Assembly: GCA_016180955.1 (NCBI GenBank)
Contig: JACPAD010000003.1
Coordinates: forward strand, 45,316-84,802
Source of the DNA: Candidatus Zambryskiibacteriota bacterium
GTDB lineage: Bacteria; Patescibacteriota; Minisyncoccia; Phycocordibacterales; Zambryskibacteraceae
Direction of reading: 5' to 3'
DNA: 39,487 bases
Position numbers and translations under genes: made by a program. Shown here piece after piece: positions 9,162 to 18,760 of the stretch. Within the stretch, counting starts at the first letter, position 1; each line of letters begins with the position of its first letter. Below the pieces are notes generated by a model. That model saw only the letters and a program-made list of their open reading frames with translations. It had not been told where the DNA came from and searched no databases.

Positions 9162-10481
9162 ATGCGTAAATATGCAGTTTGGTCAGCGATTCTTCTTGCT
9201 GTTTTTGCCATTATCGGCTATTTTTTCTTAAAGCCTTCCAGCCAGCCGTTCCGCTTCGGACTTGATCTAGTGGGCGGTACTGAGCTTGTCTATCGGGCCG
9301 ACACCTCGAATATTGAAGATGTCGGGGCAGCAATGGAAATTCTCAAAGAGGTGATCGAGAGACGAATTAACATCTTCGGTGTCTCGGAACCACTGGTACA
9401 AACAGAAAGTGCGGGATTGGTTTCCGGCAATCCTGATGAGCGTCTCATTGTGGAGTTGCCGGGTGTGACAGATATAAACAAAGCTATGGCACTTATCGGC
9501 GAGACTCCGATTTTGGAATTTCGCCTGGCTAAGGAAAATTTTCAGAAAATTCTGGAAGATAATCCAGAAGCTACTGTCGATGAGCTATTTACCCCGACAG
9601 AGTTGACAGGCAGGTATCTCTCGCGGGCAAGAGTAGAATTTGATCCTAATGCTCGGCAAGCGCTGGTCGGACTTGAATTTAATAAAGAAGGCGGCAGCCT
9701 CTTTGCTGAGCTTACGCGCGTTCACAAAGGAGAGATCTTGGCTATTATTCTGGATGGCGGGCTTCTCTCCGCACCTGTCATTCAGGACGAGATTCGCGAC
9801 GGCAAGGCCCAGATTACTGGTACCTTTACTCCCGATGAAGCGAAGGCGTTAGTGAGAAATCTTAATTATGGTGCTTTGCCTGTACCGATCGAACTTATAA
9901 CATCACAGACAATCGGCGCCTCACTTGGAGAACAAGTGCTTAATGCAGGCATTGTCGCCGGCACCATGGGCTTTATTGCTCTATCCGTCTTTCTTATCTT
10001 CTGGTACAGATTGCCGGGGGTAGTCTCCGTGGTAGCCCTTGTTTCTTACATTATCCTTTCGCTCACTATCTTTAAATTAATTCCAGTGACGCTTACTGCT
10101 GCCGGAGTCGCAGGTTTTATCCTCTCGATTGGTATGGCGGTGGATGCTAACGTGCTTATATTTGAGAGGGCCAAAGAAGAGCTTAAGAAAGGCAAGTCTA
10201 TTCATAATGCCCTGCACGAGGGCTTCCATAGAGCATGGCTCTCAATTCGGGATTCCAATATTTCATCAATTATCACTGCCATCATCCTCTTCTGGCTTGG
10301 CACCTCGGCGGTGAAAGGTTTTGCGCTTACTCTGGGTATCGGAGTACTTATCTCGATGTTTACGGCAATCACGGTTTCCCGCACATTCCTCTTTGCTACT
10401 TGCCCTGAGCTTGTCGAAGGGTCGCGCGAATCTAGATTTAAAAGATTTTTATTCTCAAACGGCTTCCATGTTCGTAATTAA
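9162..10481 (+). CDS. secD: Protein translocase subunit SecD (ORF track starts at 9153, but that ATG overlaps a TATAAT box)
   Basis: FRFGLDLVGGTELVY...ERRINIFGVSEPLVQ...GMAVDANVLIFERAKEEL. Confidence 0.93.
   Translation: MRKYAVWSAILLAVFAIIGYFFLKPSSQPFRFGLDLVGGTELVYRADTSNIEDVGAAMEILKEVIERRINIFGVSEPLVQTESAGLVSGNPDERLIVELPGVTDINKAMALIGETPILEFRLAKENFQKILEDNPEATVDELFTPTELTGRYLSRARVEFDPNARQALVGLEFNKEGGSLFAELTRVHKGEILAIILDGGLLSAPVIQDEIRDGKAQITGTFTPDEAKALVRNLNYGALPVPIELITSQTIGASLGEQVLNAGIVAGTMGFIALSVFLIFWYRLPGVVSVVALVSYIILSLTIFKLIPVTLTAAGVAGFILSIGMAVDANVLIFERAKEELKKGKSIHNALHEGFHRAWLSIRDSNISSIITAIILFWLGTSAVKGFALTLGIGVLISMFTAITVSRTFLFATCPELVEGSRESRFKRFLFSNGFHVRN
10403..10421. repeat. Short palindromic repeat inside secD
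   Basis: CCCTGAGCTTGTCGAAGGG, translated as CPELVEGS in SecD. Confidence 0.7.
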
Positions 10482-11364
10482 ATACAAAAAAATCTGGTAC
10501 TCGCTCTCGGCCTTGCTTCTGGCTCTTTCAGGCTGGGCAATGCTTACATACGGCTTCAATCTCTCAATCGATTTCAAGGGTGGCACTATCACCGAAGTTA
10601 AATATACAGAAAGGTCGGAGAAGACACTGATTGAATCCAATATAGAAAAGCTTGATATTGGGGGATTCTCGGTAAGGCCGTCAGGAAATACTAATTATAT
10701 TATTCGCACCAAAGAACTTTCGGCAGATGAGAAAGAACAATTGCTCGGAGCTCTCGGCCACCCGCTTACTAAATTAACTATTGAAAGACAAAATACTATC
10801 GGCCCGACAGCCGGTAGAGAACTCCAGAGTAAGGCGGTCAAAGCTATCACGGTCGTGGTGCTTATGATTGTTTTGTTCGTTACATTCGCATTTCGCAAAG
10901 TTTCCAGACCCGTAAGTTCTTGGAAGTATGGACTAGCTACGATAATTGCTCTTGCTCATGACGTTATTATACCTACAGGAATTTTCGTATACCTCGGCCA
11001 TGTTCTAGGGATTGAAATTGATTTACTTTTCGTTACAGGACTTTTGGCGATTCTCGGCTACTCTGTTCACGATACTATCGTGGTGTTCGATCGGGTACGG
11101 GAGAATCTTCGAGTGAATCAGGAAACGAATACTAGAGAAGAGTTCGAAACAGTAGTAGGGAAGTCAGTTGCCCAGACCTTCGCCCGCTCTATCAATACCT
11201 CTCTCACTATCTTCATTGTTCTTCTTGCGCTCTATCTCTACGGCTCTGTCGCCACCCAAACCTTCGCACTACTCCTCATCATCGGACTCATCGCCGGTAC
11301 TTACTCCTCGATCTTCATCGCCTCTCCGCTTCTTGTGACTTTCTACAAGTGGCAGAAGAAATAG
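10468..11364 (+). CDS. secF: Protein translocase subunit SecF (ATG at 10468; upstream part of the 10321 ORF overlaps secD)
   Basis: YGFNLSIDFKGGTITEVKY...LLAILGYSVHDTIVVFDRVRENLR...ARSINTSLTIFIVLLALYLYG. Confidence 0.93.
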   Translation: MFVIKYKKIWYSLSALLLALSGWAMLTYGFNLSIDFKGGTITEVKYTERSEKTLIESNIEKLDIGGFSVRPSGNTNYIIRTKELSADEKEQLLGALGHPLTKLTIERQNTIGPTAGRELQSKAVKAITVVVLMIVLFVTFAFRKVSRPVSSWKYGLATIIALAHDVIIPTGIFVYLGHVLGIEIDLLFVTGLLAILGYSVHDTIVVFDRVRENLRVNQETNTREEFETVVGKSVAQTFARSINTSLTIFIVLLALYLYGSVATQTFALLLIIGLIAGTYSSIFIASPLLVTFYKWQKK

Positions 11365-11431
11365 ACCTCACCCGTGTCAATCTGCTAAATTGCCGCACCT
11401 CTCATCGATGTAAGGAGAGGGTGAAAGCCAT

Positions 11432-11494
11432 ATACGTTATTATTTGCCTATAGGCAATAAGTAACGTATAGCGGTATATCGCTATTTTAAGTAA
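11432..11494. terminator. Imperfect long hairpin plus second hairpin after secF
   Basis: ATACGTTATTATTTGCC-TATA-GGCAATAAGTAACGTAT then TAGCGGTATATCGCTATTTTA. Confidence 0.5.
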
Positions 11495-11565
11495 ATTTAA
11501 GGAGAAATGGTTTAAACCTTGAATGATACAGCCCGTCTCCCTTTTCGTTTGGCTTTAATAAGGGG

Positions 11566-11593
11566 TTGCAAACTATCTTGCGATAGGTATAAT
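11566..11593 (+). promoter_or_regulatory. Putative sigma70-type promoter for 16S rRNA
   Basis: TTGCAA - 16 nt - TATAAT about 350 nt upstream of the mature 16S 5' end. Confidence 0.6.
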
Positions 11594-11819
11594 GGTGCCC
11601 ACGTCTTAACTAACGAATAAATCCGTCCAGTTGAGACGGGGTCGTCTTCGCTTTTGAAAAAGCTACGACGTGCCAAAGTACTTTGAAAATTGACCCCGTA
11701 AAAGCGTTTCGCGCTCACGGGGCTAGATAGAGAACATGTGTAAGAACCAGTTTGATTCCTATCCGCCGTCGCTAAAGCTATGGCGGAGACACTAGGATCT
11801 GAGTGAGCAAAATAGAAAT

Positions 11820-11842
11820 ATCGTTTTCTCTTTTGTTCCGTT
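11820..11842 (+). other. 5' strand of the 16S precursor processing stem
   Basis: ATCGTTTTCTCTTTTGTTCCGTT pairs with AACGGAACAAAATAGAGAACGAT at 14607-14629 (23 positions, 1 mismatch, 1 wobble). Confidence 0.85.
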
Positions 11843-11946
11843 CGATTACGAAGTAATCGTACTGCGTAGCTTTACGCGAAGCAGTACAGGTTACCCTACT
11901 TCGCCCTCACGGGCTTCGAAGGGTAATTTTAATTTATTTCGTAAAT

Positions 11947-13472
<1,526 letters not shown>

Positions 13473-14320
13473 AATAAAAGCGCGCAGCAGCTTAGTAATC
13501 TAGGTGGTTAAAGTCCATCTCCAAACAATGCGTTTGGATAGCAGAAAGATAGTCCCAATCCGCGAGGATTTGGATGGAGGATCTGAATGCAAAAGACAGC
13601 CGTACGTAAAAAAGCCAGTTGACCTACTAGTGGGCGGTGAGGGTAGGGAAAACTCACAGAAAAGCTTGTACGGATGCCCGGAATAGAATACTGGGTGACC
13701 TGTGGAGATCTGATGCTGTTATCTTGCAAAAGCAGGATATAATTAAACTGACGCAGCGTCAGAAGTCAGCTGAGTCATAGTACCCCAGAATAAAAAACTG
13801 AGGGAAGGAACTCACTCAAATGCAAAGTCTTACGCCAGACTATATTGTGGGCCTTGTGGACGGTGAAGGAAGCTTCACTGTCTACATTAGAGATGTCGAT
13901 GTGGAAAAGAAAGCTGTCAGGCGGGTAACCGCCGAGCCGAAGTTCTACATCAAGCTTATCGAACGCGATAAGAACATCCTCTACGCTCTGAAGGAATTCT
14001 TTGGGTGCGGCAGTGTATACTTTCAAAAAGATACGAGGCCAAACCATCAGAATTGCTACAGATTCGAGGTCTACAATCGCGATGACTTACAAAAAGTCAT
14101 CATTCCGTTTTTCAAGAAGCACGAACTCAAATTCAATTCCAAAAGAAAAGACTTTAAGACATTTTGCGTCTTGATGGAGATGATGAAAAACGAAGAGCAT
14201 CGCACCAAAGCTGGTTTAAGAAAGATGTTTGCTATCAAGCAGACAATGCATTGAGCTCGCTGCATACGGGAAATCTGTCTGTGCAGTGGGAACGGAAATT
14301 CATAGTTTGATGAATCCAAT
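13473..14320 (+). other. Insertion in 16S between ~E. coli 1399 and 1400; 5' part resembles a group II intron, encodes an LHE
   Basis: Splits CUUGUACUCAC/CGCCCGUC. Segment GCGCGCAGCAGC...GGTGGTTAAAGTCCATC...GATAGTCCCAATCCGCGAGGATTTGGATGG...ACAGCCGTACG...CTTGTACGGATGCCCGG...CTGGGTGACC resembles group II domain I. Confidence 0.6.
13820..14254 (+). CDS. LAGLIDADG homing endonuclease (16S insertion-encoded)
   Basis: PDYIVGLVDGEGSFTVYI ... RFEVYNRDDLQKVIIPFFKKHELKFNSKRKDFKTFCVLMEMM. Confidence 0.9.
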   Translation: MQSLTPDYIVGLVDGEGSFTVYIRDVDVEKKAVRRVTAEPKFYIKLIERDKNILYALKEFFGCGSVYFQKDTRPNHQNCYRFEVYNRDDLQKVIIPFFKKHELKFNSKRKDFKTFCVLMEMMKNEEHRTKAGLRKMFAIKQTMH

Positions 14321-14451
14321 CGCCCGTCAACTCAAGGGAGATGGGAGTACCCGAAGTATCACGTATGTGGTCCCACGGTAAGCTCATCGACAGGGAGTAA
14401 GTCGTAACAAGGCACGGGTAGCGGAAGCTGCTCGTGGAGTAATTCAATTCG
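14321..14451 (+). rRNA. rrs: 16S rRNA, exon 2 (3' terminus approximate)
   Basis: CGCCCGTCAACTCAAGGGAG...AGTAAGTCGTAACAAGG, h45 CACGGGTAGC-GGAA-GCTGCTCGTG, then GAGTAATTCAATTCG. Confidence 0.93.
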
Positions 14452-14606
14452 AAAATCTCTGACGTAATGTTGGAGTGATAGAGTCGATCGATGTTTATAC
14501 ATTGAGTTTGGTAGAAACTTAGAACTACATGACTAACAAAGTGTTGGCGAGAGTCCACCTTCGACAAGGCTACGGTGGATGCTCAATTCGATAAATCGAA
14601 TTGGCA

Positions 14607-14629
14607 AACGGAACAAAATAGAGAACGAT
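14607..14629 (+). other. 3' strand of the 16S precursor processing stem
   Basis: Complement of 11820-11842. Confidence 0.85.
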
Positions 14630-14632
14630 ACG

Positions 14633-14662
14633 CAAAAAACTCGCCTGAGGGCGAGTTTTTTG
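14633..14662 (+). terminator. Rho-independent terminator of the 16S unit
   Basis: AAAAAACTCGCC-TGA-GGGCGAGTTTTTT. Confidence 0.9.
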
Positions 14663-14740
14663 CTATATTCATAGCCACCTAGCCTTCGCTTATCTTCCGC
14701 GCGTTTCGCGTCGCCGAAGCCAAGCTACGGCTTGGCGAAG

Positions 14741-14816
14741 GCGCGCGTAGCTCAGCTGGTAGAGCATTCGACTGATACTCGAAAGGTCTCAGGTTCGACC
14801 CCTGACGCGCGCACCA
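14741..14816 (+). tRNA. tRNA-Ile (anticodon GAT), CCA encoded
   Basis: GCGCGCG acceptor, D arm GCTCAGCTGGTAGAGC, anticodon arm TTCGA-CTGATAC-TCGAA, T arm CAGGTTCGACCCCTG, CGCGCGC-A-CCA. Confidence 0.96.
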
Positions 14817-14834
14817 CTCTGCTATAATATTTCC

Positions 14835-15080
14835 ATGCCGAAAAATAAGATTATTCTCGTTATTGGTGTATTGGTTGCTCTCCTGCCCGTACTTGGATTC
14901 CCAAGAGCGTGGGAGTCATTTTTCCAAGTCTTGGCGGGTCTCTCTATTATCCTTCTTTCTGTCTGGACGACTATAGACAGAAAGCTGAAGCTTCAACACA
15001 AAGCTCAATTGCGCCAGCAACACAAGGTGGCTACCGTTGACCCCAGTCCTATTAGTAGTCCGGATGATACAGGACTCTAA
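14835..15080 (+). CDS. Small membrane protein
   Basis: Two hydrophobic segments; TGCTATAAT 6 nt upstream of ATG; overlaps the next start codon. Confidence 0.65.
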   Translation: MPKNKIILVIGVLVALLPVLGFPRAWESFFQVLAGLSIILLSVWTTIDRKLKLQHKAQLRQQHKVATVDPSPISSPDDTGL

Positions 15081-16225
15081 TGGCAAAAGAGGAGGGTGAT
15101 ATTGCGTGGATTGGAGTGGCAGTTCTCCTTTTTGTTTTGATTATTATCACGACGCTTCCTTATTTTTTTAAAATCACTTACAGTGCTGAACCTATCAGCA
15201 GCGAAAATTTTCCAGCTTCGAGTGGATCAGAGCTAGTTACACATCTTCCAACACCAGATTCTCTCAAAGCTCTTTATATGACCGCATGCGTCGCGGCTAC
15301 TCCCAGCTGGCGAGAAGGTCTTACAGATCTCATTGACACGACGGAACTGAATTCGATAATCATAGATATTAAGGATTATTCCGGAAACATTTCTTTCGAA
15401 ACTAGCGCCAACTGTTACATCAAAGACCTCAAAGAATTCATTGGCGAACTTCATGAAGCGCGAATCTATGTCATTGGCCGGATTACGGTATTTCAAGATC
15501 CATATTACGCGAATCTCCATCCAGAACTTTCTGTACGTTCGAAGTCTAGCGGCGGAGTCTGGAAAGATTACAAGGGACTTTCCTTCATTGATGTCGGGGC
15601 CAGACCTTACTGGGATTATATTTTAGAAATCTCGAAGGAGGCCTATGAGCTTGGCTTCGATGAACTAAATTACGATTACGTGCGCTACCCGTCCGACGGC
15701 AACATGGAGGATGCGCAACTCTCTTGGACAGTCAGCACTTCTACTAAAGCAGAAATGCTAGAAAGTTTTTTCTCTTATCTTCGTGACCAACTCAAAGATA
15801 CGGGAGTAAAGACTTCTGTCGATCTTTTCGGTATGACTACTACTGTCGAGAGCGACATGAATATTGGCCAAATACTTGAACGTACTTTGCCGTACTTCGA
15901 CTTCGTATCTCCGATGGTCTATCCTTCGCATTATCCGCCGACTTGGAATGGTTTTGTGAATCCTGCTGAATACCCGTATGAGGTGGTAAAGATTTCCATA
16001 ACGAGAGCTATTGAACGTGAACAAGCCCTGAATATTTTGAATGGTTTAGCTACATCAACCCCATCCAAGTTTCGCCCATGGCTCCAAGATTTTAATCTTG
16101 GCGCTACCTACGATGCTTCAAAAGTTCGAGCGCAGATCCAAGCTACTTATGATACCGGCTTAACTAGCTGGATGCTCTGGAGTGCTGCTAATAAATATAC
16201 AGAGGAAGCATTGCTTCCAAATTGA
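15080..16225 (+). CDS. Putative glycoside hydrolase-like protein (DUF4015-type)
   Basis: LNSIIIDIKDYSGNISFETS...IYVIGRITVFQDPYYANLHPE...GFDELNYDYVRYPSDG...FDFVSPMVYPSHYPPTWNGF. Confidence 0.82.
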   Translation: MAKEEGDIAWIGVAVLLFVLIIITTLPYFFKITYSAEPISSENFPASSGSELVTHLPTPDSLKALYMTACVAATPSWREGLTDLIDTTELNSIIIDIKDYSGNISFETSANCYIKDLKEFIGELHEARIYVIGRITVFQDPYYANLHPELSVRSKSSGGVWKDYKGLSFIDVGARPYWDYILEISKEAYELGFDELNYDYVRYPSDGNMEDAQLSWTVSTSTKAEMLESFFSYLRDQLKDTGVKTSVDLFGMTTTVESDMNIGQILERTLPYFDFVSPMVYPSHYPPTWNGFVNPAEYPYEVVKISITRAIEREQALNILNGLATSTPSKFRPWLQDFNLGATYDASKVRAQIQATYDTGLTSWMLWSAANKYTEEALLPN

Positions 16226-16264
16226 CCTAATTATTCTAATCTCTAAATAAAGTCTAAAGAAAAA

Positions 16265-16304
16265 ATCATACTAATTACTAGCGGTCGCTAGTAATTAGTA
16301 TGAT
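16265..16304. repeat. Perfect 19-bp inverted repeat with 2-nt spacer (possible bidirectional terminator)
   Basis: ATCATACTAATTACTAGCG-GT-CGCTAGTAATTAGTATGAT. Confidence 0.85.
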
Positions 16305-16375
16305 TGTGTTTATTTGCAAGTGGAAAAATAATGTGATATAGTTTAAAAAGACAGTAATTCAGCTGCGGAGGTTAT

Positions 16376-17068
16376 ATGACACTTTCAGAACTGATCTGGC
16401 AGCGCGGTTCAGCGCGAGAGATCATGCGAGAAGCGCGGGAGCGTTTTCGAGACAGTATCGGTTTACCTGCTGGGAAGCACGTAGCACTTGCGAGCGTACA
16501 TTACTCGCTCACGAAGCGCTACCTAGACCGGTGGTGGCAAATACCACTGGCCTGGTGGCATTCTTGGCGAGCCGTAATCCATGCCAGGAAGGCATACGCC
16601 ATGGGTGTCACTGACTACAATCAGGCGGACGTTGTCTCAAGAATCCTTTCCAAAGGGATTACCCGCGACCGCCGTCGGGCAATGGAAATTCTTCAGCAGG
16701 TGCTAAGCTATATACCCGCTTCAGAATCGGCGGAGTTACTCCCGCATGCGCGGGCACTCATGCTCTGCACGTTGGGAGAGCTTGAGTGGCGGAGAGGCAA
16801 CACGCACTTGGCGCGGAGAAATTACTACGACGCTCTGCAACTTGTGCCAGCAATCGAACAAGAACTCTCCGATGACCGAGAAAGGCAGCTGGTGCGGGTG
16901 CTTAAAGCGATCGTGTTCTTCTACCTCGACCACGGCGACAGCAACGATATCTACATGTTAGGTGTCGAGTTACTCAAGCGAACGCTCGAACTTACTCGCC
17001 GTGTTTCGAAGGATCAGGAAGAAAAAGTTCTCGCTGGCTGTCGGCGCCGCGGCATTAGCATCGAGTAG
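16376..17068 (+). CDS. Uncharacterised alpha-helical (TPR-like?) protein
   Basis: GCGGAGGTTAT SD; Arg/Trp-rich, long helices; no family recognised. Confidence 0.65.
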   Translation: MTLSELIWQRGSAREIMREARERFRDSIGLPAGKHVALASVHYSLTKRYLDRWWQIPLAWWHSWRAVIHARKAYAMGVTDYNQADVVSRILSKGITRDRRRAMEILQQVLSYIPASESAELLPHARALMLCTLGELEWRRGNTHLARRNYYDALQLVPAIEQELSDDRERQLVRVLKAIVFFYLDHGDSNDIYMLGVELLKRTLELTRRVSKDQEEKVLAGCRRRGISIE

Positions 17069-17078
17069 GTAGGGCTCG

Positions 17079-17135
17079 GGCCGAAGCTGTCACGTGATCG
17101 CTGTGCGATTTTACGTGACAGCTTCGGCCTTTCCT
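17079..17135 (+). terminator. Strong intrinsic terminator
   Basis: GGCCGAAGCTGTCACGT-loop-ACGTGACAGCTTCGGCC then TTTCC. Confidence 0.85.
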
Positions 17136-17158
17136 GTTTTTATTGTATAATTGAAAAA

Positions 17159-18760
17159 ATGCCTGAAGATCCTAATAAAGTAACCTATTTCGCCGAGACA
17201 GACTCGCGGCATGACCATAAGAAGTTCGGTATTAAGAGCGCGGACCGCTCTAAGCATATCTATGTCATCGGTAAAACCGGCATGGGCAAATCAACCCTGC
17301 TTGAGAACATGGCCATTCAGGATATCCAAAGTGGCAATGGCATCGCCTTCATCGACCCGCACGGCGGCACGGCGGAGAAGCTCCTCGAGTACGTGCCGGA
17401 GGAGCGGATTAAGGATGTTATCTATTTTGCTCCCTTCGACATGGATTATCCGGTGGCCTTTAACATCATGGAAGATGTGGGTGCCACCAAGCGCCATCTA
17501 GTCGTCAACGGTCTTATGTCAGTGTTCGAAAAAATCTGGGAAGACGCTTGGAGTGCCCGCATGGCCTACATTTTACAAAATACCCTGCTTGCTCTCCTCG
17601 AATATCCCGACGCCACGCTTCTGGCAGTCAACAGAATGTATACCGACAAAGAATTCAGAAACAAAGTGGTCGAGAACGTCACCGACATCTCCGTCAAAAG
17701 CTTCTGGGTCGACGAATACGCCAAGTATACCGACAAGTATGCTCAGGAAGCGACACCCGCTATTCAAAACAAGGTCGGTCAGTTTGCTGGCAATCCCTTG
17801 ATTCGAAATATTATCGGTCAATCAAAATCGAGTTTCGATCTAAGAAAGGTCATGGACGAGAAGAAGATAATGATAGTCAATCTCTCAAAGGGCCGAGTCG
17901 GCGAGGGTAATGCCCACCTTTTGGGCTCGATGCTGATCACCAAGCTATATTTGGCTGCCATGAGTCGCGCCGACGAAAGTGCCATCTCGCTCTCCAAGCT
18001 CCCGCAATTTTATCTCTTCGTGGATGAGTTCCAATCTTTTGCCGACAAATCTTTCGCCGAAATTCTCTCTGAGGCTAGGAAGTACAAGTTGAATCTTACT
18101 ATGGCTCATCAGTATATCGAGCAGATGGAAGAAGAAGTGAGGGATGCCGTCTTCGGCAACGTCGGCACCATGATCACTTTCCGCGTTGGCGCCTACGACG
18201 CCGAAGTACTGGAAAAAGAATTCGCTCCGACTTTTACTGCTGAAGATTTGGTCAACTTAGGCCTGCGCCAGATTTATCTTAAGCTGATGATTGACTCAGT
18301 GACCTCACAGCCCTTCTCGGCCACGACCTTGCCACCCATTGCCGTGCCGGCCGTCTCTTATGTTGAAGAAATTCTCGCCAATTCTCGAAGGACTTATGCC
18401 CGGCCAAAAAGCGTGGTAGAGAAAGCGATTACCGATTGGCATGGCTCCACCACCGACACTAGAAATATTATCGCCGCCAAGCCTAAGCCTATAGTTCCAC
18501 CTCCTCCAAAAATTTCTCTAGAGAGCCTCAAGAATAAAAACAATAACCAGAGGAAGCCCGATGTGAAAAATGTCTCCGCTCTGCGCGATGCGCTGAAGTC
18601 AGTGATGGGGAATCAGCCAAAGGAGAATGCCCAAGCTCCAATGCCCAATGTCCAACCTATCTTGCCGAGTCAAGGCGGGTCAAATCCAAAGCCACAAAGC
18701 CCCAAACCTCAAAATGGTCCAAGTCCGGAAGAGTTGAAAAAGCTGCTCGGAGTAGAATGA
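17159..18760 (+). CDS. VirD4/TraG-like or HerA-like type IV secretion-type ATPase
   Basis: Walker A GKTGMGKSTL, FIDPHGG, LPQFYLFVDEFQSFADKSFAEILSEARKYKLNLTMAHQYIEQM. Confidence 0.88.
   Translation: MPEDPNKVTYFAETDSRHDHKKFGIKSADRSKHIYVIGKTGMGKSTLLENMAIQDIQSGNGIAFIDPHGGTAEKLLEYVPEERIKDVIYFAPFDMDYPVAFNIMEDVGATKRHLVVNGLMSVFEKIWEDAWSARMAYILQNTLLALLEYPDATLLAVNRMYTDKEFRNKVVENVTDISVKSFWVDEYAKYTDKYAQEATPAIQNKVGQFAGNPLIRNIIGQSKSSFDLRKVMDEKKIMIVNLSKGRVGEGNAHLLGSMLITKLYLAAMSRADESAISLSKLPQFYLFVDEFQSFADKSFAEILSEARKYKLNLTMAHQYIEQMEEEVRDAVFGNVGTMITFRVGAYDAEVLEKEFAPTFTAEDLVNLGLRQIYLKLMIDSVTSQPFSATTLPPIAVPAVSYVEEILANSRRTYARPKSVVEKAITDWHGSTTDTRNIIAAKPKPIVPPPPKISLESLKNKNNNQRKPDVKNVSALRDALKSVMGNQPKENAQAPMPNVQPILPSQGGSNPKPQSPKPQNGPSPEELKKLLGVE

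Noticed and set aside
10321-10467. N-terminal extension of the SecF ORF (MRLLWVSEYLSRC...ALSLSKG...)
   Set aside because: Overlaps secD in another frame and includes the palindromic repeat; true start is ATG at 10468.
13519-13552. AAGATAGTCC in the 16S insertion considered as a group I S element
   Set aside because: No matching upstream R element (GGACT); context fits group II domain I better.
14252-14292. GAGCTCGC...GTGGGAAC considered as group II domain V
   Set aside because: Too long (41 nt) and lacks the terminal GAGC/GUUC pairing and canonical bulge; only a degenerate candidate.
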